A DNA stretch of 64,000 nucleotides from Ostrinia nubilalis (lineage: Eukaryota > Arthropoda > Insecta > Lepidoptera > Crambidae): the NCBI RefSeq assembly GCF_963855985.1, contig NC_087106.1, positions 913,001 through 977,000 of the forward strand, given 5' to 3'. Each line of letters begins with the position of its first letter. Position 1 is the first letter of the stretch. The position numbers and the translations under genes were made by a program. Below, one piece after another: positions 31,562-44,326 of the stretch. The notes under the pieces were generated by a model. It made no database searches and was not told the DNA's origin. It saw only the letters and a program-made list of their open reading frames with translations.

Positions 31562-31762
31562 TGCTTTTAGTTTTAAAGCTCAAATGTGGATAGTTAGCAT
31601 TATTTTTTCGTAAGTGCCTTTTTTATTATTGTCACGACCACCTTTTTATAAGCCTTTTACATACTTTTTTGTATCATAGATTTACCTATTAAGAAAAAAT
31701 AAACCAGTGTCAAACTAGCTTCTGTTTGTTTCACTCACAATCATGTCGGTTGTTTAGTAAAA

Positions 31763-32346
31763 ATGAAGCGCGGAAAAAGGTTGTCAGTCTCGTTGGATAA
31801 ACAAAAAATTTAATGTTTAAGGCACAAAGAACTTTTTACAAGTAAGGATAATTTGCCGCCAAATACAAATCATGTTTACAAAGAAATCAGCAAGTCTTTG
31901 TCGGAGCGCATGACACCAAAAGCTTTAGCTATATCAGTTAAGAGAAATTATGATTTTATGTTTAGTGATAACTACGAAAGTGATATAAAGCCAAGTAGTG
32001 AAGTCGGCACCAACTGTGATTCATCCCATAATTTTTCTGATGACTGCTCTGAAGGCACAAGCGTGTCTGACTGTGACGAGAACAATTTCTGTGAATTTAA
32101 AACTTCATTTGATGTATGGGACTCGTTATTGCCAGAAAGTTACATGGGCAGTCGAAACGATCCTAATAAACCTAATGTTCGTTATCATCTCAGAAAACGT
32201 TTATCGAAACGAAAATGGACAAACGTGGCGTGGTAAGTACATTGATTTATCAAAATACCCCGAACAAATGTTTATGGACCTTTCGGCATCACGCAATTCG
32301 AGAAAATGACACTATCGACATTATGGGCACTTGCAAATTATGCCAA
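31763..32346 (+). pseudogene. Unrecognised coding segment (copy 2), fused in frame to viral L
   Basis: Same acidic/serine-rich segment as copy 1, here followed by LPESYMGSRNDPNKPNVRYH in its own frame to a stop at 32236. In a second frame, from 32215, the CLWTFRHHAIREN and GTCKLCQ part runs without a stop straight into the viral L sequence at 32347. The combined 411-residue frame is open to 33450. Whether either frame is expressed is unknown. Confidence 0.4.
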
Positions 32347-33550
32347 ATCACCTCTATAGCAGATCCGGAGCTACGGCGGTGCTATCTCACAAGGATTTGG
32401 GGAGAATGCCCCACACGCAGGTGGTATCCAGAAATGTTTACTGGTGTACGATTCGAAAAGACCTTCCAATTCGACTATCAGGCAGATGCCATAGATGTGA
32501 TAGCAGACAAGTCGATCATTCCCAAGAAAGAAGAATGGGTATATGAAATAGACTGGAAAGCTCATCGAACCATTCATGGAAGCATGCCATATGGACCTCC
32601 ATCCACCACCAAGAGTGTCATTTTGCACTACCTGAACCAAGAGACCATATCCTGTAAAGAAATTATAAGGACCATTGATCGTGGCATTATTCCTGTTGAC
32701 TGGAGAGTGATGGTGGCAGTATACAAGGAAAGGGAGTTCAAACAGAAAGATGCAAGGAGTTATGGGAAGCTCACACCAGAGATGCGGCTGTACCAGGTTA
32801 TCACGGAGAAGAACACCGCTAAGATCATTTTTCGATACGTCAGACACCAATCCATGACATTGTCTGAAGAGGAGCTCGTGCGCACATTACTTAGAATGAG
32901 TGCCCCTTCCAGTACTGGGGACTACATGTTCATTGTTCTAGACTTCTCCTCGTGGTGCACCCATTTCCGGAAGGAGCTCCTCGAGGACCTATTCAGAAGC
33001 TTGGACGATCTCTTTGGATTCAACAACGTGTACAGATTTACACAAACATTCCCCCATCTTTGTCACCTCATCTTTCAAGACAGGTTTCGTCCTCCCAGAC
33101 AAGGAAGCAATGGGGACCCTTGTGAAGGTAGCCACTGTGTATTCGGACCTGAGGCATGGCTAGAAGGCCTGCGCCAGAAGGGCTGGACCCTTGCCACTGT
33201 AATTCTTATCTTGCTGGCCTCATGGCAATGCGGAACAACAGCCTCACTCTTGGGGCAAGGGGACAATCAAGTTATTCTACTTAAATTACCTTCCGCAAGG
33301 GTTCTAGAACAACGCGGAGAGGATGTGGACGCTTATATTGCGAGCTTCTTGCGACATCTAAACACTTTGTGTGATGCTGCCGGAATTGTCATCAAAACAC
33401 AGGAGTCATGGTACTCGCGCAAACTCCTAGAGTATGGAAGGAAATACTAATATGAAGGTGCGCAGGTCAGTTGTGGACTGAAACGAGTATCCAGACTTAC
33501 AAGTGAGGCCAATCAGACCCTCCCGACACTCAACACAGTTTTGTCGGGAA
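32347..33550 (+). pseudogene. Endogenous viral L, unit 1 (5'-truncated)
   Basis: The unit begins inside L at ITSIADPELRRC and is open to a TAA at 33448. It contains the conserved block around the SMPYGPP and EFKQKDARSYGKLTPEMRLY motifs, motif A (LDFSSWCTHFR), and the hallmark catalytic GDNQ. It differs from all other units by a Lys in place of Glu in SCKEII. Its left end is the host/viral junction of the array. Confidence 0.93.
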
Positions 33551-35579
33551 TTGTTCAGCACCGACCCTCCAACGGGCTTACTCCACAGCCATAGACACTG
33601 CCCGAATATCATGTCGAGATTTTATTACGGGTTTATATATGTTCCACCATTGATCGATCTTTTACCTTAGACCATCATACAGGTTTTCCAAATGAAGACC
33701 ACCATGGATACTTGGGTGGAGACTGTCTCAATGTCCGACCGACAAGAGTTGGAGTGCAGTCTAGCAGGGTGCTCCATTGTCTGCTATGGGGACATAATAC
33801 TGTTACAAGTCAGTTCAAGAACGTGTTATGTGGTCCCGTACACCCTGCTTATATGTCTCCGCGACATAACCAACAGCTGGTTTAGTACTTTGCTCTATTC
33901 ACATCTGTATCGTGATAAGTACTCGGGTCATGATCTGTATGAAGAGACCTGGCGAGTTATCGTGTCAGGTTACCAGACCCTGCATCTGCTACACGAGAGC
34001 TCCTATGCCCTTCTCAAAATGTGGCCATCATTAGTTATTAGCGTGATCCTACGTGACAAAGAGAATAACCTCCTTTTTTGGAACACACTACACGAATCCA
34101 TTCCAGAAGAACTAAGGGCAACCCCTCTTTACCACTATATGACTCAAACAGTCATAACTCGCGACAACGTTATGTGCGCTCTAGAAATGTCTGGTCTCTG
34201 GAAAATCTTCGGGCATCCTATTATTGACAGCGTGGCTAGTGCCCAGGCATGGATGAGAAAGGGCCTTGTCATGAAGACAGGTCTGGAGGAGGCTGGGAAA
34301 CTTTTAGACAACGGATTTAAGCTTGAATTCAGTAGACAGTATTACAAGCAACACGGCAAGTGGCCGAATATCGACATCACCTCTATAGCAGATACGGAGC
34401 TACGGCGGTGCTATCTCACAAGGATTTGGGGAGAATGCCCCACACGCAGGTGGTATCCAGAAATGTTTACTGGTGTACGATTCGAAAAGACCTTCCAATT
34501 CGACTATCAGGCAGATGCCATAGATGTGATAGCAGACAAGTCGATCATTCCCAAGAAAGAAGAATGGGTATATGAAATAGACTGGAAAGCTCATCGAACC
34601 ATTCATGGAAGCATGCCATATGGACCTCCATCCACCACCAAGAGTGTCATTTTGCACTACCTGAACCAAGAGACCATATCCTGTGAAGAAATTATAAGGA
34701 CCATTGATCGTGGCATTATTCCTGTTGACTGGAGAGTGATGGTGGCAGTATACAAGGAAAGGGAGTTCAAACAGAAAGATGCAAGGAGTTATGGGAAGCT
34801 CACACCAGAGATGCGGCTGTACCAGGTTATCACGGAGAAGAACACCGCTAAGATCATTTTTCGATACGTCAGACACCAATCCATGACATTGTCTGAAGAG
34901 GAGCTCGTGCGCACATTACTTAGAATGAGTGCCCCTTCCAGTACTGGGGACTACATGTTCATTGTTCTAGACTTCTCCTCGTGGTGCACCCATTTCCGGA
35001 AGGAGCTCCTCGAGGACCTATTCAGAAGCTTGGACGATCTCTTTGGATTCAACAACGTGTACAGATTTACACAAACATTCCCCCATCTTTGTCACCTCAT
35101 CTTTCAAGACAGGTTTCGTCCTCCCAGACAAGGAAGCAATGGGGACCCTTGTGAAGGTAGCCACTGTGTATTCGGACCTGAGGCATGGCTAGAAGGCCTG
35201 CGCCAGAAGGGCTGGACCCTTGCCACTGTAATTCTTATCTTGCTGGCCTCATGGCAATGCGGAACAACAGCCTCACTCTTGGGGCAAGGGGACAATCAAG
35301 TTATTCTACTTAAATTACCTTCCGCAAGGGTTCTAGAACAACGCGGAGAGGATGTGGACGCTTATATTGCGAGCTTCTTGCGACATCTAAACACTTTGTG
35401 TGATGCTGCCGGAATTGTCATCAAAACACAGGAGTCATGGTACTCGCGCAAACTCCTAGAGTATGGAAGGAAATACTAATATGAAGGTGCGCAGGTCAGT
35501 TGTGGACTGAAACGAGTATCCAGACTTACAAGTGAGGCCAATCAGACCCTCCCGACACTCAACACAGTTTTGTCGGGAA
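33551..35579 (+). pseudogene. Endogenous viral L, unit 2
   Basis: The longest frame is 33692-35479 (595 residues). It carries the N-terminal L region with GHP (about residue 174-176), motif A near 427, the motif B region (GLRQKGW, about 502-509), and motif C GDNQ at about 533-536. It ends at a TAA after EYGRKY. In other units this codon is TAT and the frame continues. A TAG just before the first ATG (33668) limits the frame upstream. L is the RNA-dependent RNA polymerase of Monjiviricetes viruses, normally around 2000 residues, so this is about a third of the protein. Capping and methyltransferase domains are absent. Order-level placement is secure. The family (chuvirus-, nyamivirus- or artovirus-like) I cannot settle. 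Confidence 0.95.
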
Positions 35580-37608
35580 TTGTTCAGCACCGACCCTCCA
35601 ACGGGCTTACTCCACAGCCATAGACACTGCCCGAATATCATGTCGAGATTTTATTACGGGTTTATATATGTTCCACCATTGATCGATCTTTTACCTTAGA
35701 CCATCATACAGGTTTTCCAAATGAAGACCACCATGGATACTTGGGTGGAGACTGTCTCAATGTCCGACCGACAAGAGTTGGAGTGCAGTCTAGCAGGGTG
35801 CTCCATTGTCTGCTATGGGGACATAATACTGTTACAAGTCAGTTCAAGAACGTGTTATGTGGTCCCGTACACCCTGCTTCTATGTCTCCGCGACATAACC
35901 AACAGCTGGTTTAGTACTTTGCTCTATTCACATCTGTATCGTGATAAGTACTCGGGTCATGATCTGTATGAAGAGACCTGGCGAGTTATCGTGTCAGGTT
36001 ACCAGACCCTGCATCTGCTACACGAGAGCTCCTATGCCCTTCTCAAAATGTGGCCATCATTAGTTATTAGCGTGATCCTACGTGACAAAGAGAATAACCT
36101 CCTTTTTTGGAACACACTACACGAATCCATTCCAGAAGAACTAAGGGCAACCCCTCTTTACCACTATATGACTCAAACAGTCATAACTCGCGACAACGTT
36201 ATGTGCGCTCTAGAAATGTCTGGTCTCTGGAAAATCTTCGGGCATCCTATTATTGACAGCGTGGCTAGTGCCCAGGCATGGATGAGAAAGGGCCTTGTCA
36301 TGAAGACAGGTCTGGAGGAGGCTGGGAAACTTTTAGACAACGGATTTAAGCTTGAATTCAGTAGACAGTATTACAAGCAACACGGCAAGTGGCCGAATAT
36401 CGACATCACCTCTATAGCAGATACGGAGCTACGGCGGTGCTATCTCACAAGGATTTGGGGAGAATGCCCCACACGCAGGTGGTATCCAGAAATGTTTACT
36501 GGTGTACGATTCGAAAAGACCTTCCAATTCGACTATCAGGCAGATGCCATAGATGTGATAGCAGACAAGTCGATCATTCCCAAGAAAGAAGAATGGGTAT
36601 ATGAAATAGACTGGAAAGCTCATCGAACCATTCATGGAAGCATGCCATATGGACCTCCATCCACCACCAAGAGTGTCATTTTGCACTACCTGAACCAAGA
36701 GACCATATCCTGTGAAGAAATTATAAGGACCATTGATCGTGGCATTATTCCTGTTGACTGGAGAGTGATGGTGGCAGTATACAAGGAAAGGGAGTTCAAA
36801 CAGAAAGATGCAAGGAGTTATGGGAAGCTCACACCAGAGATGCGGCTGTACCAGGTTATCACGGAGAAGAACACCGCTAAGATCATTTTTCGATACGTCA
36901 GACACCAATCCATGACATTGTCTGAAGAGGAGCTCGTGCGCACATTACTTAGAATGAGTGCCCCTTCCAGTACTGGGGACTACATGTTCATTGTTCTAGA
37001 CTTCTCCTCGTGGTGCACCCATTTCCGGAAGGAGCTCCTCGAGGACCTATTCAGAAGCTTGGACGATCTCTTTGGATTCAACAACGTGTACAGATTTACA
37101 CAAACATTCCCCCATCTTTGTCACCTCATCTTTCAAGACAGGTTTCGTCCTCCCAGACAAGGAAGCAATGGGGACCCTTGTGAAGGTAGCCACTGTGTAT
37201 TCGGACCTGAGGCATGGCTAGAAGGCCTGCGCCAGAAGGGCTGGACCCTTGCCACTGTAATTCTTATCTTGCTGGCCTCATGGCAATGCGGAACAACAGC
37301 CTCACTCTTGGGGCAAGGGGACAATCAAGTTATTCTACTTAAATTACCTTCCGCAAGGGTTCTAGAACAACGCGGAGAGGATGTGGACGCTTATATTGCG
37401 AGCTTCTTGCGACATCTAAACACTTTGTGTGATGCTGCCGGAATTGTCATCAAAACACAGGAGTCATGGTACTCGCGCAAACTCCTAGAGTATGGAAGGA
37501 AATACTAATATGAAGGTGCGCAGGTCAGTTGTGGACTGAAACGAGTATCCAGACTTACAAGTGAGGCCAATCAGACCCTCCCGACACTCAACACAGTTTT
37601 GTCGGGAA
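35580..37608 (+). pseudogene. Endogenous viral L, unit 3
   Basis: Frame 35721-37508, 595 residues, differing from unit 2 by one visible residue (LLLCL for LLICL). It has the same upstream TAG and terminal TAA. It shares ADTEL with units 2 and 4. Confidence 0.95.
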
Positions 37609-39637
37609 TTGTTCAGCACCGACCCTCCAACGGGCTTACTCCACAGCCATAGACACTGCCCGAATATCATGTCGAGATTTTATTACGGGTTTATATATGT
37701 TCCACCATTGATCGATCTTTTACCTCAGACCATCATACAGGTTTTCCAAATGAAGACCACCATGGATACTTGGGTGGAGACTGTCTCAATGTCCGACCGA
37801 CAAGAGTTGGAGTGCAGTCTAGCAGGGTGCTCCATTGTCTGCTATGGGGACATAATACTGTTACAAGTCAGTTCAAGAACGTGTTATGTGGTCCCGTACA
37901 CCCTGCTTCTATGTCTCCGCGACATAACCAACAGCTGGTTTAGTACTTTGCTCTATTCACATCTGTATCGTGATAAGTACTCGGGTCATGATCTGTATGA
38001 AGAGACCTGGCGAGTTATCGTGTCAGGTTACCAGACCCTGCATCTGCTACACGAGAGCTCCTATGCCCTTCTCAAAATGTGGCCATCATTAGTTATTAGC
38101 GTGATCCTACGTGACAAAGAGAATAACCTCCTTTTTTGGAACACACTACACGAATCCATTCCAGAAGAACTAAGGGCAACCCCTCTTTACCACTATATGA
38201 CTCAAACAGTCATAACTCGCGACAACGTTATGTGCGCTCTAGAAATGTCTGGTCTCTGGAAAATCTTCGGGCATCCTATTATTGACAGCGTGGCTAGTGC
38301 CCAGGCATGGATGAGAAAGGGCCTTGTCATGAAGACAGGTCTGGAGGAGGCTGGGAAACTTTTAGACAACGGATTTAAGCTTGAATTCAGTAGACAGTAT
38401 TACAAGCAACACGGCAAGTGGCCGAATATCGACATCACCTCTATAGCAGATACGGAGCTACGGCGGTGCTATCTCACAAGGATTTGGGGAGAATGCCCCA
38501 CACGCAGGTGGTATCCAGAAATGTTTACTGGTGTACGATTCGAAAAGACCTTCCAATTCGACTATCAGGCAGATGCCATAGATGTGATAGCAGACAAGTC
38601 GATCATTCCCAAGAAAGAAGAATGGGTATATGAAATAGACTGGAAAGCTCATCGAACCATTCATGGAAGCATGCCATATGGACCTCCATCCACCACCAAG
38701 AGTGTCATTTTGCACTACCTGAACCAAGAGACCATATCCTGTGAAGAAATTATAAGGACCATTGATCGTGGCATTATTCCTGTTGACTGGAGAGTGATGG
38801 TGGCAGTATACAAGGAAAGGGAGTTCAAACAGAAAGATGCAAGGAGTTATGGGAAGCTCACACCAGAGATGCGGCTGTACCAGGTTATCACGGAGAAGAA
38901 CACCGCTAAGATCATTTTTCGATACGTCAGACACCAATCCATGACATTGTCTGAAGAGGAGCTCGTGCGCACATTACTTAGAATGAGTGCCCCTTCCAGT
39001 ACTGGGGACTACATGTTCATTGTTCTAGACTTCTCCTCGTGGTGCACCCATTTCCGGAAGGAGCTCCTCGAGGACCTATTCAGAAGCTTGGACGATCTCT
39101 TTGGATTCAACAACGTGTACAGATTTACACAAACATTCCCCCATCTTTGTCACCTCATCTTTCAAGACAGGTTTCGTCCTCCCAGACAAGGAAGCAATGG
39201 GGACCCTTGTGAAGGTAGCCACTGTGTATTCGGACCTGAGGCATGGCTAGAAGGCCTGCGCCAGAAGGGCTGGACCCTTGCCACTGTAATTCTTATCTTG
39301 CTGGCCTCATGGCAATGCGGAACAACAGCCTCACTCTTGGGGCAAGGGGACAATCAAGTTATTCTACTTAAATTACCTTCCGCAAGGGTTCTAGAACAAC
39401 GCGGAGAGGATGTGGACGCTTATATTGCGAGCTTCTTGCGACATCTAAACACTTTGTGTGATGCTGCCGGAATTGTCATCAAAACACAGGAGTCATGGTA
39501 CTCGCGCAAACTCCTAGAGTATGGAAGGAAATACTATTATGAAGGTGCGCAGGTCAGTTGTGGACTGAAACGAGTATCCAGACTTACAAGTGAGGCCAAT
39601 CAGACCCTCCCGACACTCAACACAGTTTTGTCGGGAA
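37609..39637 (+). pseudogene. Endogenous viral L, unit 4
   Basis: The upstream stop is changed (CAG for TAG), so an open frame runs from unit 3's tail (37561) across the unit junction and through unit 4 to 39681, 706 residues, with the first unit-internal ATG of the core at 37750. The TAA seen in units 1-3 is TAT here, so translation continues to VLSGI and then into the first bases of unit 5. Confidence 0.95.
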
Positions 39638-40415
39638 TTGTTCAGCACCGACCCTCCAACGGGCTTACTCCACAGCCATAGACACTGCCCGAATATCATG
39701 TCGAGATTACGGGTTTATATATGTTCCACCATTGATCGATCTTTTACCTCAGACCATCATACAGGTTTTCCAAATGAAGACCACCATGGATACTTGGGTG
39801 GAGACTGTCTCAATGTCCGACCGACAAGAGTTGGAGTGCAGTCTAGCAGGGTGCTCCATTGTCTGCTATGGGGACATAATACTGTTACAAGTCAGTTCAA
39901 GAACGTGTTATGTGGTCCCGTACACCCTGCTTCTATGTCTCCGCGACATAACCAACAGCTGGTTTAGTACTTTGCTCTATTCACATCTGTATCGTGATAA
40001 GTACTCGGGTCATGATCTGTATGAAGAGACCTGGCGAGTTATCGTGTCAGGTTACCAGACCCTGCATCTGCTACACGAGAGCTCCTATGCCTAGGGTTTG
40101 CTCCCGGGAAATCCCGGTACTCATTTTTCCCGGGAATTCCCGATAATCTAATCCTTTATCTAGTTCCGGTACTGACGATGCAATTCCCGGGACTTTCGGT
40201 ACTTTCGGGACTTCAATAATTTATTTTTAATAACAATTTTTTGACTAGATGCCATCATCTTTTTACGTACACACTATCAACAAATGAAAAAATATTAATA
40301 ATGTTCCTAATTCATTACTATTATCTGATTGTACTTAGATACTACTTATTATTTCTTTCAACAGCGTGTTTTTTTATAAACCTACTTTAGTTAATTTATG
40401 TTTTGTCCCTAAGAG

Positions 40416-40604
40416 CAGGCGCGGATCCACCGTTGTGGGCACTGTGGGCATGCCCACAACCCTAATTTGCTTGTTTTAATTATGATCTATTGATAAGATC
40501 GATAATCATGTATGTATGTCCGGGTATGTAGTGATCCAACTCTCACTTTGTAAATTTTTGGTGGCTGTGCCCACAACCTTTTTTGAGGGCTGGATCCGCG
40601 CCTG
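40416..40604. mobile_element. 189-bp hAT-type MITE
   Basis: Inverted ends CAGGCGCGGATCCA and TGGATCCGCGCCTG are bordered by CCTAAGAG on both sides (40408-40415 and 40605-40612). Inner repeats TGCCCACAAC occur twice. Its target lies at the left edge of the neighbouring Harbinger-type MITE. Confidence 0.93.
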
Positions 40605-40609
40605 CCTAA

Positions 40610-40784
40610 GAGTAGGCGCACACCGTTGATTTTTCGTCGGCCGATAGTTTAGTCGGGCAGTTGATCAGTATGGGCATGTATGGGAGTGCGCACACTACGC
40701 CGATTCGATTTGGCCGATTCTTTATACAAATTAAAATCGGGCACAACTATCGGCCAACTAAAAATGAACGGTGTGCGCCTACTC
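40610..40784. mobile_element. 175-bp Harbinger-type MITE
   Basis: Ends GAGTAGGCGCACACCGTT and its complement AACGGTGTGCGCCTACTC, flanked by TAA (40607-40609 and 40785-40787), the usual PIF/Harbinger target. The inverted similarity continues through CGGCCGATAGTT. Its first three bases belong to the right-hand target duplication of the 189-bp MITE, so that MITE inserted later. Confidence 0.9.
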
Positions 40785-41285
40785 TAACTCTTGTCGCTGC
40801 CAGTATTTGACATTGAAAGGAAGTGAGAAAACATATTTCAACTAAAATAGGTTGATTAAACGATTGTTGCTTTTTATGAATATGGCGGTTATGATTTTTA
40901 ATAGGCATTTATAACTAGTTTTGCCGTGTTGTGTAACTGTTTGGACTGATTTATTATTAAGGTAACAAACCAATTGAACTGAACAGAAAAAGTTTAATAT
41001 TTTTGTTAACCTATTTACATTTTTATTAAAATTACGTACAAATTAGGTAATTTGTTTTAATAAATAATAACCATTTACGTGGGTACCGAAATTCCCGAAT
41101 TTCCCGGTTTTCCCGGTACTGGCTTAGACCTGGTACCGGGAATTTAGTAACACTCCTTAGTACCGGGACTTGCAACCCCTACCTATGCCCTTCTCAAAAT
41201 GTGGCCATCATTAGTTATTAGCGTGATCCTACGTGACAAACAGAATAACCTCCTTTTTTGGAACACACTACACGAATCCATTCCT

Positions 41286-42849
41286 TAGAAAGACTTATCT
41301 ACAACAGACTTGTGGAATACCTAGAGAAAAACAGACTTCTAGCAGACACCCAATATGGCTTTAGATCTAACAGGTCAACAGACGACGCAGTACACCAAGT
41401 CACTGACTACATTATAAGACAACTTGACGCTCAAAAAAAGTGCTTAGTCATTTTCCTGGACCTTGCTAAAGCTTTCGATACAGTCTCGCAAAACATACTT
41501 CTCGAGAAGGTATACGAACTGGGAATAAGAGGAATTTCGCATAAACTCATTAAAGATTATCTTTCAAAAAGGACACAACGTGTCATGGTAGATGATGCAG
41601 TTAGTGACGAACTCACTGTCGAATTTGGTGTTCCACAAGGAAGTATATTGGGTCCCTTATTATTCCTCACATATATCAATGAATTATGCCAACTTCCTCT
41701 TGCCGGAAACGCAAAGATAATATCCTATGCTGATGACACCGCACTACTTATTAGCGCAGACACCTGGGAAGAAACATTCAAATTAGCTCAAACGGGTTTC
41801 AATTTGGTCACCGAGTGGCTTAGAAATAACTTACTAACACTCAACATCGACAAAACAAAATATATGACATTTTCCTTTAATTCAATATCCCAACCCATTC
41901 CAGACACACATACCATAACAGCTCATCTGTGCCCGGACCGTACTGACTCCTGTACATGCCCTAAGCTCCGTAGCACAGATAATATGAAGTACCTAGGTGT
42001 CATTATCGATAAACACTTAAATTTTAAAACGCACATCGAGTCACTTACAGCTAGTGTGAGAAAATTGATTTATGTTTTTAAGAATCTCCGACACGTCGCA
42101 AGCGGCTATCTTCTTAAATCGATATATTTAACTCTATGTCAGTCATTATTAACGTACTGCATAACTTCATGGGGAGGTACTCATAAAACCACAATGCTTA
42201 GTCTAGAGAGAGCACAAAGAGCCGTTCTAAAAGTCAGCACTTTCCGACCTATACGCTTTCCGACTGCAGAGCTCCTTGCTGAATGCGACGTTCTTTCGGT
42301 GCGGCAGCTCTTCATCCTACTAACAGTTACTAAAAAACATTCATTAACACCCTACAACCCGGCACTCCAAACCAGCAAACGACGAGCTGATATCGTGTGT
42401 TCTACTGAACAAATCAGAAGATCACATACGATGAAATTCTTCTGTTATCTAGGTAGCTTATTGTACAATAGAATAAACCAGTCTCTATGTATTTACCCTA
42501 TGAATAAAGTCGCATGCAAAAAAAATCATACAAGATTGGCTAAAAAATAAAACCTATGACGAAACTGAAAACCTGTTACAGATTTTAACTTAATTTAGAT
42601 CAAGGTAAAAATAATGCTTAGTAATTAAGAATAGAAATGTATTTATATTTAGTTACACACTGTTATTGTGATAATGTTTAGTATGCACTAACCTACTTTT
42701 AATAAAATACCTAAGACACAGGCAAACAATTTTGCTTAGTTTAGGTATTAATAATTTTACCTTCGCACACTAACCTTAATTTAAGTAAGTGAAATCAAAT
42801 GTATCTAGGCTAAGTTTTATTAAGTAATAAATTTATTCTTATTCTTATT
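41286..42849 (+). mobile_element. 5'-truncated LINE (Jockey/R1-like reverse transcriptase) in unit 5
   Basis: The open frame runs in from the viral L sequence and reads YGFRSNRSTDDAVHQVTDY, FLDLAKAFDTV, GVPQGSILGPLLF and SYADDTALL. This is a non-LTR reverse transcriptase with its catalytic YADD (about 41730). It continues through the thumb (YLGVIIDKHLNFKTHI) to a stop at 42550. Just before that stop an A-run (about 42520) has lost its frame, because the expected C-terminal IIQDWLKNK reads in another frame. The 3' end is AATAAATTTATTCTTATTC. The target overlap is ATTCC. The endonuclease domain and ORF1 are missing. Confidence 0.93.
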
Positions 42850-44326
42850 CCAGAAGAACTAAGGGCAACCCCTCTTTACCACTATATGACTCAAACAGTC
42901 ATAACTCGCGACAACGTTATGTGCGCTCTAGAAATGTCTGGTCTCTGGAAAATCTTCGGGCATCCTATTATTGACAGCGTGGCTAGTGCCCAGGCATGGA
43001 TGAGAAAGGGCCTTGTCATGAAGACAGGTCTGGAGGAGGCTGGGAAACTTTTAGACAACGGATTTGAGCTTGAATTCAGTAGACAGTATTACAAGCAACA
43101 CGGCAAGTGGCCGAATATCGACATCACCTCTATAGCAGATCCGGAGCTACGGCGGTGCTATCTCACAAGGATTTGGGGAGAATGCCCCACACGCAGGTGG
43201 TATCCAGAAATGTTTACTGGTGTACGATTCGAAAAGACCTTCCAATTCGACTATCAGGCAGATGCCATAGATGTGATAGCAGACAAGTCGATCATTCCCA
43301 AGAAAGAAGAATGGGTATATGAAATAGACTGGAAAGCTCATCGAACCATTCATGGAAGCATGCCATATGGACCTCCATCCACCACCAAGAGTGTCATTTT
43401 GCACTACCTGAACCAAGAGACCATATCCTGTGAAGAAATTATAAGGACCATTGATCGTGGCATTATTCCTGTTGACTGGAGAGTGATGGTGGCAGTATAC
43501 AAGGAAAGGGAGTTCAAACAGAAAGATGCAAGGAGTTATGGGAAGCTCACACCAGAGATGCGGCTGTACCAGGTTATCACGGAGAAGAACACCGCTAAGA
43601 TCATTTTTCGATACGTCAGACACCAATCCATGACATTGTCTGAAGAGGAGCTTGTGCGCACATTACTTAGAATGAGTGCCCCTTCCAGTACTGGGGACTA
43701 CATGTTCATTGTTCTAGACTTCTCCTCGTGGTGCACCCATTTCCGGAAGGAGCTCCTCGAGGACCTATTCAGAAGCTTGGACGATCTCTTTGGATTCAAC
43801 AACGTGTACAGATTTACACAAACATTCCCCCATCTTTGTCACCTCATCTTTCAAGACAGGTTTCGTCCTCCCAGACAAGGAAGCAATGGGGACCCTTGTG
43901 AAGGTAGCCACTGTGTATTCGGACCTGAGGCATGGCTAGAAGGCCTGCGCCAGAAGGGCTGGACCCTTGCCACTGTAATTCTTATCTTGCTGGCCTCATG
44001 GCAATGCGGAACAACAGCCTCACTCTTGGGGCAAGGGGACAATCAAGTTATTCTACTTAAATTACCTTCCGCAAGGGTTCTAGAACAACGCGGAGAGGAT
44101 GTGGACGCTTATATTGCGAGCTTCTTGCGACATCTAAACACTTTGTGTGATGCTGCCGGAATTGTCATCAAAACACAGGAGTCATGGTACTCGCGCAAAC
44201 TCCTAGAGTATGGAAGGAAATACTAATATGAAGGTGCGCAGGTCAGTTGTGGACTGAAACGAGTATCCAGACTTACAAGTGAGGCCAATCAGACCCTCCC
44301 GACACTCAACACAGTTTTGTCGGGAA

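Larger units (their letters stand above)
27235..32346. repeat. Segmental duplication, copy 2
   Basis: Continuous counterpart of 17329-25290 without the LINE. It preserves the uninterrupted join CTCGTTGATAGATTGTGTTA (about 28965-28984), which shows the pre-insertion state of copy 1. It carries one insertion of its own at 30892-31561. It ends precisely where endogenous viral sequence begins (TATGCCAA|ATCACC at about 32346). Confidence 0.95.
40092..41181. mobile_element. Non-autonomous hAT element in unit 5
   Basis: Flanked by the 8-bp target duplication CCTATGCC (40084-40091 and 41182-41189). The ends are inverted: TAGGGTTTGCTCCCGGGAA at the left and a right end whose complement starts TAGGGGTTGCAAGTCCCGG. 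CCCGGGAATTCCCG-type subterminal repeats occur at both sides. The 1090-bp element codes for nothing recognisable and contains two smaller nested elements. Confidence 0.93.
39638..44326 (+). pseudogene. Endogenous viral L, unit 5 (interrupted twice)
   Basis: The L sequence is in three pieces: 39638-40091, 41190-41285 and about 42850-44326. A hAT element and a LINE separate them. Removing these and their target duplications leaves a unit of about 2024 bp, 5 bp shorter than units 2-4 because of the deletion near 39712. The last piece retains ADPEL and GDNQ and ends with the TAA at 44224. It differs from its neighbours by a Glu for Lys in NGFELEF. Confidence 0.95.

Noticed and set aside
32371..32850. 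Recurring 159-residue minus-strand frame in every viral unit, for example here
   Set aside because: It is the antisense of the conserved L coding sequence. Its repeated presence follows from unit duplication, not from independent coding.
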